From CAZDQL01 sp964507325 (lineage in GTDB: Bacteria > Planctomycetota > UBA1135 > GCA-002686595), in the NCBI GenBank assembly GCA_964507325.1, contig CAZDQL010000007.1:48192-112191 (forward strand): a stretch of DNA of 64,000 nucleotides, in the 5' to 3' direction. The notes under the pieces are model-generated. The model had not been told where the DNA came from. It saw only the letters and a program-made list of their open reading frames with translations, and did not search any database. The stretch's first letter is position 1. Each line of letters opens with the position of its first letter. This document shows, piece after piece, positions 1-8,770 of the stretch. The translations under genes and the position numbers were made by a program.

Positions 1-1
1 C

Positions 2-157
2 AAGCCGCAGGCCCTGGACCTCGAGACACCCGTCCGCGGGCGCTACCTGAAGGTGCGCGTGCTGTCGGAGGTGAACGGCAACGTCTGGGCGTCGGCCGCC
101 GAGCTGGCGGTCGTCGGCCGCAGCGTGTCCGACGTGGACGATCGACGCTCCCGCTGA
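2..157 (+). CDS. C-terminus of a discoidin-like (F5/8 type C) domain protein, 5' truncated
   Basis: The reading frame is open from the window edge to a TGA and gives 51 residues. The stretch GRYLKVRVLSEVNGN...WASAAELAVVG is the usual last strand pair of F5/8 type C (galactose-binding-like) domains, where RYVK.....EVNG..W.S.AEL.V is conserved. Such domains often form the C-terminal carbohydrate-binding part of secreted glycoside hydrolases or sulfatases, but the catalytic part lies outside the window, so the enzyme class is unknown. The gene is followed after about 100 bp, on the same strand, by a PNGase F-like protein, so it probably belongs to the same glycan-degrading locus. Confidence 0.6.
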   Translation, partial: KPQALDLETPVRGRYLKVRVLSEVNGNVWASAAELAVVGRSVSDVDDRRSR

Positions 158-253
158 CGGCGCCGAGTCGGGGGAGTGCGGAGACGCACCGCCCTTCTCG
201 AAGCGCCAGCGGCGTTGTACCGTTCCTCGCCGTCATCGACTGCGAGGCACCCC

Positions 254-2170
254 ATGAAACGACTGCTCTGTGCTCTCCCCTGCCTCCTCGTCGCCGAGGC
301 CGCCAGCGCCCAGGTGGAGCCTGCCGCGACCCAGGCGCCGCCCAGCGTGCACCTGACCCGCTTCGGCGCGGGCCCCGGACCGGCGATCAGCGAGGATGGC
401 TACCGCCTCCTGGACCGCGCGGGCACCCGCCTGCAGTCGAACGCGGTTGCGTTCGACCGCCAGGCCGAGGGGGCCCGAGCGACCACGCGGCTGCGCGCCC
501 GGCTACGGGTCCTCGCCGGGGGGGACGGCGGCGCGTTCCTCTTCCTGAACACCGCCGAGTACGGCGCCCGGGGCCCCGCCCCCTTCCTCGCCAGCTGGGT
601 CGAGCCCAATCTACGCCGCAGCTTCGCGGTCGCGATCGACGTCCACAACCCTCTCATCGAGGAGCCCTTCGGGGAGTGGGGCAACTACCAGGGGCTCCCC
701 GAGCGCGAGGTCTCCCTGCACTGGGACGGGCGGGAGCTCGTCAAGCGCACGGTGGCGCAGGAGTTCCGCGGCGACTGGGCCGAGCTGGAGATCGACCTGC
801 GGGCGGTCTGCGGCGGCTCCGAGGTGAGTGTGCGCATCGGCGAGTCGGCGGTCTACGAGCGCCATTTCGTCTCCGAGCTCCTGCCCTACGAGTCGCGGCT
901 CGCCTTCGGCGCGGGGACGCGGGAGGAGGTGGCCACCCAGCTCGACGTGGCCGAGGTCGCGCTGGAGTACGGTCCGCCGGCGGACGCGCCGCGCCCGCCG
1001 CTGCACGTGGAGCTCTTCAACCACGTCCTGACCGACAACTCGACCACCTCCTACCAGACCGAGGTGGACCTGCCCCCCGCGGACTGGGCCTTCGGCCGCA
1101 TCGTCCTGACGCTCGAGATCCACGACGCCGGCGACGACTGGGACGAGTGGGACCGCAACGGCCACCTGTCGATCATCGCGGCTGACGGGAGCAAGTGGGA
1201 CATCGTGCCCTTCATCACCTCCTACCGCACCGAGTGCCACTGGATGGTGGACGTGAGCCACTTCCGCCCCTGGCTGAGCGGGCGGACGCGCTTCGAGATC
1301 GCCGCGGGGACGACCTTCTACAAGAACCGGGGCTACATGATGAGCGCGGCGCTGGACTACCACCACGGGGTGTCGCTCCTCGGCGAGCGCGAGCTGGAGC
1401 CCTATCGGATCGAGCCCTTGTGGGTGGGCACCGCCCGCCACGGATCGGCCGACGACCACTTCTCGAGCTTCTTCACTCCGGTGGAGGTCAGCGTGCCCGA
1501 GGAGGCCGCGGCGGCGCGCGTCTTCACCACCACTACCGGGCACTCCCAGGTGGGGGAGTTCACCCCGTCGGCGCGCACGCTGGTCTTCAGCCCCGACCGG
1601 GACGCGCCCGCGATCGAGGAGCGCTTCGCGGACACCCTCTGGCGGGCGGACTGCTTCCTGAACCCCAACCGACCCCAGTTCGGCACCTGGAAGTACTCCC
1701 GCGCCGGGTGGGCGCCCGGGGACGTGGTCCACCCTTGGTGGGTCGACCTGACGCCGCACCTGCAGCCCGGTCGGACCGCCCTCTTCCGCTACCTCCCCGA
1801 GCCCTACGACTTCAGCGCCCATCCCGAGGGGGAGCGGCCCAGCCCCGATCAGGTGGGTCAGGCGAGCCACGTCGTGCGCTCCTACCTGATCCTCTACCGC
1901 CCGTCCGCCGCCACGGTCCCCGCGCCGGTCCTGCGCGTCACGGCGGTCACCGGCGGGAGCAGTGCCGCGCAGGCGGGGATCCAGGCGGGGGACTACCTGG
2001 CGAGCTACGCCGGGGTGCTCCTCGATTCGGTCGCCGAGCTCGGCGCCGCCAAGCAGGCCGCGACGGAGGCGGGTGAGGAGCGCGTCGCCGTCGTCGTCTA
2101 CCGGGGATCGGAGCGCCTCGAGCTGGAGATCGCCACCGGCCAACTGGGGGTCAATCTCTCCACCCGCTGA
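254..2170 (+). CDS. PNGase F-like peptide-N-glycosidase with C-terminal PDZ domain, secreted
   Basis: A 638-aa protein. I chose the ATG at 254 because it opens a clear signal peptide (MKRLLCALPCLLVAEAASAQ); an upstream in-frame ATG at 176 would bury it. Residues about 45-240 look like a lectin/concanavalin-type beta domain. About 250-370 match the first PNGase F domain (GDDWDEWDRNGHL, then ITSYRTE), and about 400-545 match the second (GHSQVGEF, LWRADCFLNPN, GTWKYSRAGWAPG, the last close to the family's RAGWCPG). Residues about 558-638 form a PDZ domain (AGIQAGDYLASYAG). Known family members release N-glycans from asparagine of glycoproteins. An acidic residue in GDDWDEW corresponds to the catalytic Asp region of PNGase F, but I could not confirm every catalytic residue. 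A PDZ tail is not part of the textbook enzyme. Confidence 0.8.
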   Translation: MKRLLCALPCLLVAEAASAQVEPAATQAPPSVHLTRFGAGPGPAISEDGYRLLDRAGTRLQSNAVAFDRQAEGARATTRLRARLRVLAGGDGGAFLFLNTAEYGARGPAPFLASWVEPNLRRSFAVAIDVHNPLIEEPFGEWGNYQGLPEREVSLHWDGRELVKRTVAQEFRGDWAELEIDLRAVCGGSEVSVRIGESAVYERHFVSELLPYESRLAFGAGTREEVATQLDVAEVALEYGPPADAPRPPLHVELFNHVLTDNSTTSYQTEVDLPPADWAFGRIVLTLEIHDAGDDWDEWDRNGHLSIIAADGSKWDIVPFITSYRTECHWMVDVSHFRPWLSGRTRFEIAAGTTFYKNRGYMMSAALDYHHGVSLLGERELEPYRIEPLWVGTARHGSADDHFSSFFTPVEVSVPEEAAAARVFTTTTGHSQVGEFTPSARTLVFSPDRDAPAIEERFADTLWRADCFLNPNRPQFGTWKYSRAGWAPGDVVHPWWVDLTPHLQPGRTALFRYLPEPYDFSAHPEGERPSPDQVGQASHVVRSYLILYRPSAATVPAPVLRVTAVTGGSSAAQAGIQAGDYLASYAGVLLDSVAELGAAKQAATEAGEERVAVVVYRGSERLELEIATGQLGVNLSTR

Positions 2171-2176
2171 GGGCCG

Positions 2177-5100
2177 TCACTCCACCCGCAGCTCGTCGAT
2201 GAAGAACCACGCCGGCTCCCCGGCGCCGTGGTGCCAACTGGGGCAGGTCTCGAGGGCGTCGACCACGAGGCGCAGGTGGGTGATCGGCCCCGACACCTGG
2301 CCGAGATCGACCTCGAAGCCCTGGATCCGCCCCTCCTGTTCCGGGACCCGGTGCTCGAGCCGAGCGAGCGGGCACCAGTTCGTCCCGTCGCCGCTGACCT
2401 CCACCTCGATCACCCGCGGCAGCCAGATCCACGACTTGGGATCCTGCAGCGCCGACAGGGTGAGTCGGGTGGGGGAGGGCTGCAGCCCGGTGAGGTCGAG
2501 CACGACGTCGGCGCCGGTGCCCTCCCAGCCGACCCAGTTCTCGATGTAGAGGTCTCCCCCCGGCAGGCCGTCGACCAGGCGCTCGACGGCCCCGCCCGAG
2601 TACTTCGCGCTGGGCGGCGGCGAGGCGTGGACGGGTCGGCCGAAGGCCGCGTGCTGCGGCAGGTCGGGATCCAGGAGCCGCTGCCAGGCGGCGCGGTACT
2701 CGTCGAGGGTCAGGTCCATCTCGCGCAGCCTCCCGATCCCCGCCGCTCGGCAGCCGGCCAGGAAGTCGTCGAGGAGGCGCTCGACCTCGGAACGCACACG
2801 CCAGGAGCCGTCGACCCTCTCCCAGATCCCCCCCGACCGCGCACCCCGGCGCTTGGCGATCTCCAGCTCGGCGTACATCAGGGGCAAGCGCGCCGTGCGC
2901 ACGCGCTCGGCCCGCTCGGGTTGTCCCGCGACCGCCTGCGCGGCGCGGTCGAAGAGGGTCCGCGCGCGCTCGAGCACCTCGGGGCGCAGCCAGCTCCCCG
3001 CGGCCAGGGAGGGGTTCCCGTACAGGAAGAGCACCTCCCCCGAGGCCTCCAGCTCGTCGTGCAGCAGGTCCAGGTAGGCGCGCAGGTGCGGCGCCGCCTC
3101 GCCGTAGAAGCCGGTCAGGAACTCGTCGATCGTCGCCTCGACGTCGAGCTCCGGGTTCCAGGCCAGCTTCGCCAAGAGGTAGCAGCGCAGCTCCGCCAGC
3201 TCGGTGCGCAGCCCGTTGCCCTGCAGGAAGAGGTGGCGCACGCCCCGCTCGGCAAACCAGCGCACGTTGGGCCCCAGGACGCGCAGGTTGGGGAAGGGCG
3301 CCACGGGGCTGGCGAACTGCACCTCGTAGTCCCACAGGAAGATGTCGTCGCTGAGGGCGCTCCACCCCTCGAAGTCCGCCGCGAACTCGCTCTCGGGGTT
3401 GTCCGCGATCGGACGCGCGCGATCCTCCTCGATCGTGCAGAGCATGATCGAGACGTTCTCCCGCGGTCGCAGGGTGCGCGGGGGCTTGCGGGAGTACTGG
3501 TAGGCGAGGGTCGAGATGCTGAGTTCGGGGAAGGCGTCCGCCAAGGCGTTGACGAAGGTCAAGAGCGACCCCATGCGCGTCCCCTCCCGCGCGTCGATCG
3601 CCACGCACCCGGCGCAGGAGCAGGCGCCGTAGTTGTCCTCCTGGCTGAAGGAGACGTAGCGCACGCCGGTGTGCTCGTCGAGGACGCGCTCCAGGCCTGC
3701 CACGACCAGCTGGAGCACCTCCGGGTTCGTCAGGCAGAGCTGGCTCGGCGCGCGTCGGTCACCCACCAGGGCGAAGTACTCGGGGTGCGTCTCGAAGTGC
3801 TCCTCGGGGTTCACGTAGGCGAAGGCGGAGTGCACCCAGCGGGGGGCCCAGAGGCGGCCCACCTCCTCCTGGACGCGGTCCAGCTTGTGCCAGCGGCGGT
3901 AGTCGGCGTCGTTCGCGGGGCCGTAGTTCACCTGCCGGAACCAGATGCGGGGGCGCTCGCTGATGGCGAGCTCCGCCGGCAGGGAGACGCGCGACCGCTG
4001 GGGGATCTCGAGGGCGCCGGGAGCCCAGAAGCGGCAGCCCAGTTGCGTCTCGAGCAGGTGGTAGACCGCGTAGAGGACGCCGAGCGCCTCGTGGGGGCCC
4101 CCCTCCGGCGGGCCCGCCACCAGAAAGAGGTCGTGGGAGACCTCGGATGCGTCGGCGCGCTCGACGAACCGGATGGTGAAGCCGTCCTCCCCCAGGCCCT
4201 CGCCGTCGAGTCCCTCTTCCCGCGCCGCGCCGGTGGCGCCCACGAAGATGCGCCGCTGCGCGGGGGCGTCGGTCTCGCGTGCCCGCGACGGGCCGCCGCC
4301 GGCGATCCGTTCCAGGTGGCGCGCCAGCTCGGTCGCCGCGAACTCCTCCGCTGCGGTCGCCTCGTCCGGCACGACGATCGTCCAGTCGGAGCGGCCGTCC
4401 TCGACCAGCACCACCTCAGCGGGACGCGTCCGGGCGACGAGGGGGCCGACCACCTCGGAGGTCGCTCGCCGCTCGCCGCGGCGCGCCCCGCGCTCCCGCC
4501 CCTCCTCGACGTAGTCCGCCTGCGCGATCCACTCCGGCAGCGTCGCCTGCTCCCGGTTGCCGGCGACCCGCACGCACTCCCGATCCGCCACCGATCCGAA
4601 GGGGGTGCCGTAGAAGCGGTTGCTCTCCACCCGGCTCCCCGCCGGGCGTCCGAAGCGGTCGTCGAGGTAGTGCGCCAGGCTGGGATAGCGGGAGGACCAC
4701 GGCTCTGAGGCGATCGGCATCTCCGCCAAGCGCCGGTGAAGGGTCGAGGTCTCGGGATCGGCGATGTGGGGCGCCATCCAGCCCACCCCCCGCGCGTCGA
4801 AGTGGATCCCCAGGTCGCAGTCGAGGAAGGCGTTGTGGTGGATCACGAGATCGCGCCCGCCGCCGATCAGCATCCCCCAGTGGCAGCGCCAGATCACGTT
4901 GTGGGAGACCTCGATCCCGCTGGCCATGTCGTCGAGGTAGATCGCGTTCTGCCAGCGTCCCTCGCTGCCCCCCAGGTGGTGGATGAAGTTTCCCGTGACC
5001 CGGTTGCCGTGCATCGTCCAGTCGCGGCCGCAGTAGATGGCACCGCAGTCCCCCGTCTCCCGCAGCACGTCGAAGATCTCGTTGCCCTCGATCCGGTGCT

Positions 5101-6496
5101 CGTTGCCGCCGAAGAGGATCGCCGAGTGGGGAGCGTGGGCGAGCTCGTTGCCGCGCACGAGCTGACCGACTCCGTCGATACTCGCCCCGGGACGGTAGGT
5201 GCGCCAGACGCGCCCGAAGCGGTGCAGGCGCGAGCCCTCCAAGCGGTTCCCGCCGGGGGTGAGGGTGCGGCGGTCGCCTCCGAGGAGACTCACGCCCGTC
5301 CCGCCGACGTCCCGCAGGTCGCAGTCGAGGACTGCGCAACGAACTCCGTCGAGGCGCACGCCGTCGGCTCCGGTGTTGACGATGCGGCAGCCGCGCAGGA
5401 TCACCTCCTCGCCCTCCTCCACCACGACCGCCCCGCCGCGGGTGCCCTCGAAGGTCAGGCCCTCGACGAGGATCCCCCGCGCTCCGCGCACGCGCAGAAG
5501 GGGGTCGCCCAGGGTGGAGACGATCAGCTCCCCGATCGGTCGGGACTCCGGTGGCCAGAGGAGGAGCCGCTTCCCGGCCCGGTCCAGGTGGTATTCGCCG
5601 GGGGCGTCGAGCTCCTCGATCAGGTGGGTCACGTAGAAGCCGGTCCCTGCCCGCAGCCCGTAGCGGTGGGGGAGTGCGAGCTGGAGCGTGCCCGCCTCCG
5701 GATCGATCGCCTCGATCGGCAACTGCTCGTCGGCCCAGTCGTGGAACCAGTAGCCGAAGGCCCAGGGCTCCTCCGCCGCGGCCCAGCGCGCCAGCCGTTG
5801 CGCCTCCACCGCCGCCGGGCGGAAGCGGCCCCCGCGCTCCGGCCCCGTCTCGCGCCGCTCCAGCGGTACGTCGTCGGCGCGGTTGCGGGGCACCGAGCCC
5901 GGGTCGAACACCTCGCCGACCCTACAGAAGCCCTCGTTCGGCCAGCGCGCGGGTCGCAGGGCGATTCCGTCGAGGAAGACCTCGCTCGCGATCGGGACCG
6001 TGGGGGAGCCCATGCCGCGCTGCACCGGTCCAGCGAGCTGCGTCTCCGGCGGCAGTCGGACGACGCGCACGGCGGAGCGCGCCGCGTCGTTGGGCAGGCG
6101 GGCCAGGAGGTCGTCGTCGGTGAGGGGCTCCAGCCTCGGCTCCGCCAAGACGATTCCGCCCACCAGGCGCGGCCGGGCTCCCGCGGCGGCCCGCAGGATC
6201 AGGTCGCTGTCGCGGTGATCGAGCTCGACGCTGGCGGTCAGGGGCCAGGTCCCGCCGAGCAGGACGATCGCGGGGCGTTCCGGCGCCGCGTCGGTCGAGC
6301 GCGACCGCTCGGCCCGCAGGCGATCGCGGGCGGCCTCGATCGAGGGGAAGGGGTGCGCGCGGGAGCCATCCGCCTCCGGCGCTGCGCCGGGTGCGACGAA
6401 GAGCTGGCGCTCTGCGCGGGCTGGCGACCCGCTCGACGCGTGGGAGACTTCGGCGAGTGGAAGGAACAGCAGGGGAACCAGGACCGACGCGCACAT
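2177..6496 (-). CDS. Giant secreted glycan-acting protein: beta-helix, DUF4838, F5/8 type C
   Basis: A 1439-aa protein with an N-terminal signal segment. Residues about 30-650 look like a right-handed parallel beta-helix: a PF.SIEAARDRLRA entry typical of pectate-lyase-like folds, then many short repeats of the type IEGNEI, VTGNFI, VSHNVI. Residues about 680-1250 resemble DUF4838 with a GH67-like N-terminal subdomain (EEFAATELARHLERI; ETQLGCRFWAPG; SFSQEDNYGACSCAGC; LAYQYSRKPP). The last 150 residues (VERLVDGLPGGDLYIENWVGWEG) form a discoidin-like domain. DUF4838 proteins cluster with polysaccharide-degrading genes, but I know of no defined reaction. The gene converges on the PNGase F-like gene with 6 bp between the stop codons, which fits a shared role in glycoprotein or glycosaminoglycan breakdown. 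Confidence 0.75.
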   Translation of the reverse strand: MCASVLVPLLFLPLAEVSHASSGSPARAERQLFVAPGAAPEADGSRAHPFPSIEAARDRLRAERSRSTDAAPERPAIVLLGGTWPLTASVELDHRDSDLILRAAAGARPRLVGGIVLAEPRLEPLTDDDLLARLPNDAARSAVRVVRLPPETQLAGPVQRGMGSPTVPIASEVFLDGIALRPARWPNEGFCRVGEVFDPGSVPRNRADDVPLERRETGPERGGRFRPAAVEAQRLARWAAAEEPWAFGYWFHDWADEQLPIEAIDPEAGTLQLALPHRYGLRAGTGFYVTHLIEELDAPGEYHLDRAGKRLLLWPPESRPIGELIVSTLGDPLLRVRGARGILVEGLTFEGTRGGAVVVEEGEEVILRGCRIVNTGADGVRLDGVRCAVLDCDLRDVGGTGVSLLGGDRRTLTPGGNRLEGSRLHRFGRVWRTYRPGASIDGVGQLVRGNELAHAPHSAILFGGNEHRIEGNEIFDVLRETGDCGAIYCGRDWTMHGNRVTGNFIHHLGGSEGRWQNAIYLDDMASGIEVSHNVIWRCHWGMLIGGGRDLVIHHNAFLDCDLGIHFDARGVGWMAPHIADPETSTLHRRLAEMPIASEPWSSRYPSLAHYLDDRFGRPAGSRVESNRFYGTPFGSVADRECVRVAGNREQATLPEWIAQADYVEEGRERGARRGERRATSEVVGPLVARTRPAEVVLVEDGRSDWTIVVPDEATAAEEFAATELARHLERIAGGGPSRARETDAPAQRRIFVGATGAAREEGLDGEGLGEDGFTIRFVERADASEVSHDLFLVAGPPEGGPHEALGVLYAVYHLLETQLGCRFWAPGALEIPQRSRVSLPAELAISERPRIWFRQVNYGPANDADYRRWHKLDRVQEEVGRLWAPRWVHSAFAYVNPEEHFETHPEYFALVGDRRAPSQLCLTNPEVLQLVVAGLERVLDEHTGVRYVSFSQEDNYGACSCAGCVAIDAREGTRMGSLLTFVNALADAFPELSISTLAYQYSRKPPRTLRPRENVSIMLCTIEEDRARPIADNPESEFAADFEGWSALSDDIFLWDYEVQFASPVAPFPNLRVLGPNVRWFAERGVRHLFLQGNGLRTELAELRCYLLAKLAWNPELDVEATIDEFLTGFYGEAAPHLRAYLDLLHDELEASGEVLFLYGNPSLAAGSWLRPEVLERARTLFDRAAQAVAGQPERAERVRTARLPLMYAELEIAKRRGARSGGIWERVDGSWRVRSEVERLLDDFLAGCRAAGIGRLREMDLTLDEYRAAWQRLLDPDLPQHAAFGRPVHASPPPSAKYSGGAVERLVDGLPGGDLYIENWVGWEGTGADVVLDLTGLQPSPTRLTLSALQDPKSWIWLPRVIEVEVSGDGTNWCPLARLEHRVPEQEGRIQGFEVDLGQVSGPITHLRLVVDALETCPSWHHGAGEPAWFFIDELRVE

Positions 6497-6515
6497 GCGC
6501 GCAATCCTAAGCTAC

Positions 6516-6731
6516 TGAACTGCCGCCCTTCGGTGGGCATCAGGCGGGACTGCTCGCCGTAGCTCCTTTGCCCGCAAGGACTTGCAGCACACGGCCGCTG
6601 GAGCAGGCCCCACCGGAGGGGTGGTGGACCGCAGGCGCGTGGACCGGTGCCCTGAAGCAGCCGAGAGGGGGCCCCGAGTGCGGGAGTCGAGAGGCCGACG
6701 CCCGAGGAGCACACCGAAGGGGGGCAGTTCA
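6516..6731 (+). mobile_element. 216-bp terminal-inverted-repeat element, copy A (MITE-like)
   Basis: The copy runs from TGAACTGCCGCCCTTCGGTG to CACCGAAGGGGGGCAGTTCA, a nearly perfect terminal inverted repeat. It is flanked by an identical 8-mer, TAAGCTAC, at 6508-6515 and 6733-6740, which looks like a target-site duplication. The interior holds no convincing gene. It shares a long block with copy C (reverse-complemented): CTGCTCGCCGTAGC, CCTTTGCCCGCAAGGACTTG, CGCTGGAGCAGGCCC. Its right end lies 19 bp upstream of the GTG start of the next gene. It could be a non-autonomous transposable element or a mobile promoter/leader cassette. Confidence 0.8.
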
Positions 6732-6737
6732 ATAAGC

Positions 6738-6743
6738 TACCCT
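6738..6743 (+). promoter_or_regulatory. Candidate -10 box (TACCCT) for the gene at 6751
   Basis: TACCCT ends 7 nt before the GTG start, so transcription would begin at or next to the start codon (leaderless). No clear -35 is visible 17 nt upstream; that position falls inside the terminal repeat of element A. Confidence 0.45.
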
Positions 6744-6750
6744 CTCGGTA

Positions 6751-8745
6751 GTGAAGCGCAGGCTGCTCTCCCTGGTCGCGATCAGCTCGCTGGCGGTCGC
6801 CGCGTTCGTCACCTGGCGCGCTCGCAGTGGGCCGGGTGAGGCTCTCCCGGCGTCCGAGACCGCGCCGCACGGCGACGGCGCGCAGCCGGAGGTCCCCCAG
6901 GCCCCCCTCGAGAGGCCCGCGGAAGACGCACCCGATCAGCGAGAGGCGGCGCTGGCGGATTCCCCGGACCCGCTCGAGGACCCCGCCGCGGTGGGCGAGA
7001 CTGCGGAGGGGATCCCCGTGCTGGTGGTGACCGGTGACGGCACCCCCGTCGCCGGAGTGCCGGTCGCTCTGCTCATGCGCGTCGAGTCGATGAACAACAG
7101 CGAAGGGCGCTCCGCAAGAGACACCACCGACGCCCGGGGGCGCGCGCTCCTGGTGGAGGAGGAGGAGGAGCGCGTGCAGCGCGAACGCATGCGGAGCTTC
7201 ACCGACGTGGAGCTCCTCTTCCGCGTCGAAGCCCAGGTCCCCCTGCCCGAGCGCCCCACCCACGAGCTGGGTTCCGAGCCGGTCGCCAGCGAACCGATTC
7301 GTCTCGTCCTCCCCCCTTGCGGTGGGATCCGCGTCCACGTCTCCACCCCCGACGGCGGGGCGGTGCCGGAGGCTTCCCGGGTGTTCCCCTTCTGGCGCCC
7401 CGTCGGGAGCGACGGGAGCTACGACCGCATCGGCACGCCCCGGGAGCCGGTCGTCGGGGGGGTGGCCACCTTCGCCACCCTGCCCCTCGGCCAGGAGTTC
7501 CAGTTCAACGTCGGTGGCGGAAAGGCCTACCGCGGGACCCAGGCCTTCGCGCTGGGACCCGCGCAGGTGGGGGAGGTGGTCGATGTGGAGGCGGTGCTCG
7601 GCCCCCCCCTGGCCACGGTCACCGGCGTTCTGGTGGGGGAGGACGGCCAGCCCCTGACCGACGTGTCGGTGTCGATGGGGCTCTTCCTGCTCGACCGCCT
7701 GGCGCCCGCGGACGCCGAGCCGGAGCGCGTACAGTGGCTTTGGACTGAGCTCGACGGCCAGGGGCGCTTCGCGCGCGCCACCGCCTTGGAGCCGGACGAG
7801 ACGCAGCGGCTGGCGCTCGCGATCCGCGAGGAGTCGCGCCACACCCCCAGCGAGGTGGATCGCTTCGCGCGCTGGGACGGGGCGGTCGAGCTCCCTCCCG
7901 GGGAGGTGCTCGACGTCGGGACCCTCGTGCTGCGTCCCCATCGCCAGCGCAGGCTCCTGGCGGCGGGGCGCGTGCTCTCCACCGACGGCGAGCCCCTGCC
8001 CCACCCCCAGGTCAGCATCCACGCCTGGGACCCCGACAGCCGGCGCTGGGAGAGGCTGGCCGAGGATCGCGTGGAGGTGGACCGGGACGGCTTCTTCGAG
8101 GCGCACACGATCCTGGAGGAGCTCCCCGAGCGCTTCACCGTCTCCGCCGGCGCCCGCGGCTACCTGGGCGCCTCCGTCGAGGCCTCCCCGGGGGAGCGCG
8201 GCCTCGAGCTCTTGCTCTCACGCGGCGGCGGAGTGGCCGGGCGCTTCGTGGCCGACGACGCCGCCGCCCTGCCCCTGCTCAGCGTCCTGATCGAGGGGGA
8301 GGACTTCAGCCGCGAACCGGACAGCGGCTTCGGGCACTTCCGGGTCGACGGTCTGCCGCCAGGGACCTTCTCGGTGATCGCCAAAGGGCATGGCACCGAC
8401 TGGCGCTTCGGCGGGATCGACGACGTCGTCGTGCCCCAGGGGGAATTCGCCGTCGACCCCCGTCTCGAGCGCATCGACCTGGGGGACGCCTGCCGCGTGC
8501 TGCGCCTGACGGTGCTCGACCCGGACGGTCAGCCGATTCCCAAGCAGCACGTCTTCCTGCAGGACAGGGCCGGGGATGGCGGCAGCTTCCGGAGCGACGA
8601 GCAGGGTGAGCTCGTGGCGTTGGTGCCCGCCGGCGTGGTCGAGATCGGCCTGACCGTGACCTACCGCGGGGAGCACCTCGGGGCCCTGTGGTCGACCGCC
8701 GCGGGGTACTCGGGGAGGCTCACCCTGGGCGTCCGGGACCGGTAG
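6751..8745 (+). CDS. Membrane-anchored carboxypeptidase-regulatory-like domain protein
   Basis: A 664-aa protein starting with GTG, chosen because it gives an immediate hydrophobic anchor (MKRRLLSLVAISSLAVAAFVTW). An acidic, proline-rich linker (about 30-90) follows, then a series of Ig-like carboxypeptidase-regulatory-like modules carrying the pattern G.P..G..V (for example VTGDGTPVAGVPVALL, LVGEDGQPLTDVSVSM, LDPDGQPIPKQHVFL). It has no catalytic motif I recognise. It is a distant relative of the duplicated pair at 34.9-38.8 kb, sharing the anchor-linker-module layout. It probably acts as a cell-surface or periplasmic structural or binding protein. Element A lies directly upstream, and the convergent hmcC-like gene ends 26 bp downstream. 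Confidence 0.65.
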   Translation: MKRRLLSLVAISSLAVAAFVTWRARSGPGEALPASETAPHGDGAQPEVPQAPLERPAEDAPDQREAALADSPDPLEDPAAVGETAEGIPVLVVTGDGTPVAGVPVALLMRVESMNNSEGRSARDTTDARGRALLVEEEEERVQRERMRSFTDVELLFRVEAQVPLPERPTHELGSEPVASEPIRLVLPPCGGIRVHVSTPDGGAVPEASRVFPFWRPVGSDGSYDRIGTPREPVVGGVATFATLPLGQEFQFNVGGGKAYRGTQAFALGPAQVGEVVDVEAVLGPPLATVTGVLVGEDGQPLTDVSVSMGLFLLDRLAPADAEPERVQWLWTELDGQGRFARATALEPDETQRLALAIREESRHTPSEVDRFARWDGAVELPPGEVLDVGTLVLRPHRQRRLLAAGRVLSTDGEPLPHPQVSIHAWDPDSRRWERLAEDRVEVDRDGFFEAHTILEELPERFTVSAGARGYLGASVEASPGERGLELLLSRGGGVAGRFVADDAAALPLLSVLIEGEDFSREPDSGFGHFRVDGLPPGTFSVIAKGHGTDWRFGGIDDVVVPQGEFAVDPRLERIDLGDACRVLRLTVLDPDGQPIPKQHVFLQDRAGDGGSFRSDEQGELVALVPAGVVEIGLTVTYRGEHLGALWSTAAGYSGRLTLGVRDR

Positions 8746-8770
8746 CCGATGCGGCTCGGTGCTGCCCGGT

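Noticed and set aside
611..2143. Long open frames opposite real genes, for example 510 codons antisense to the PNGase F-like gene
   Set aside because: They are rich in Arg, Gly, Pro and His, with no domain logic, and arise because stops are rare in GC-rich DNA. The sense frame has a signal peptide and recognisable domains.
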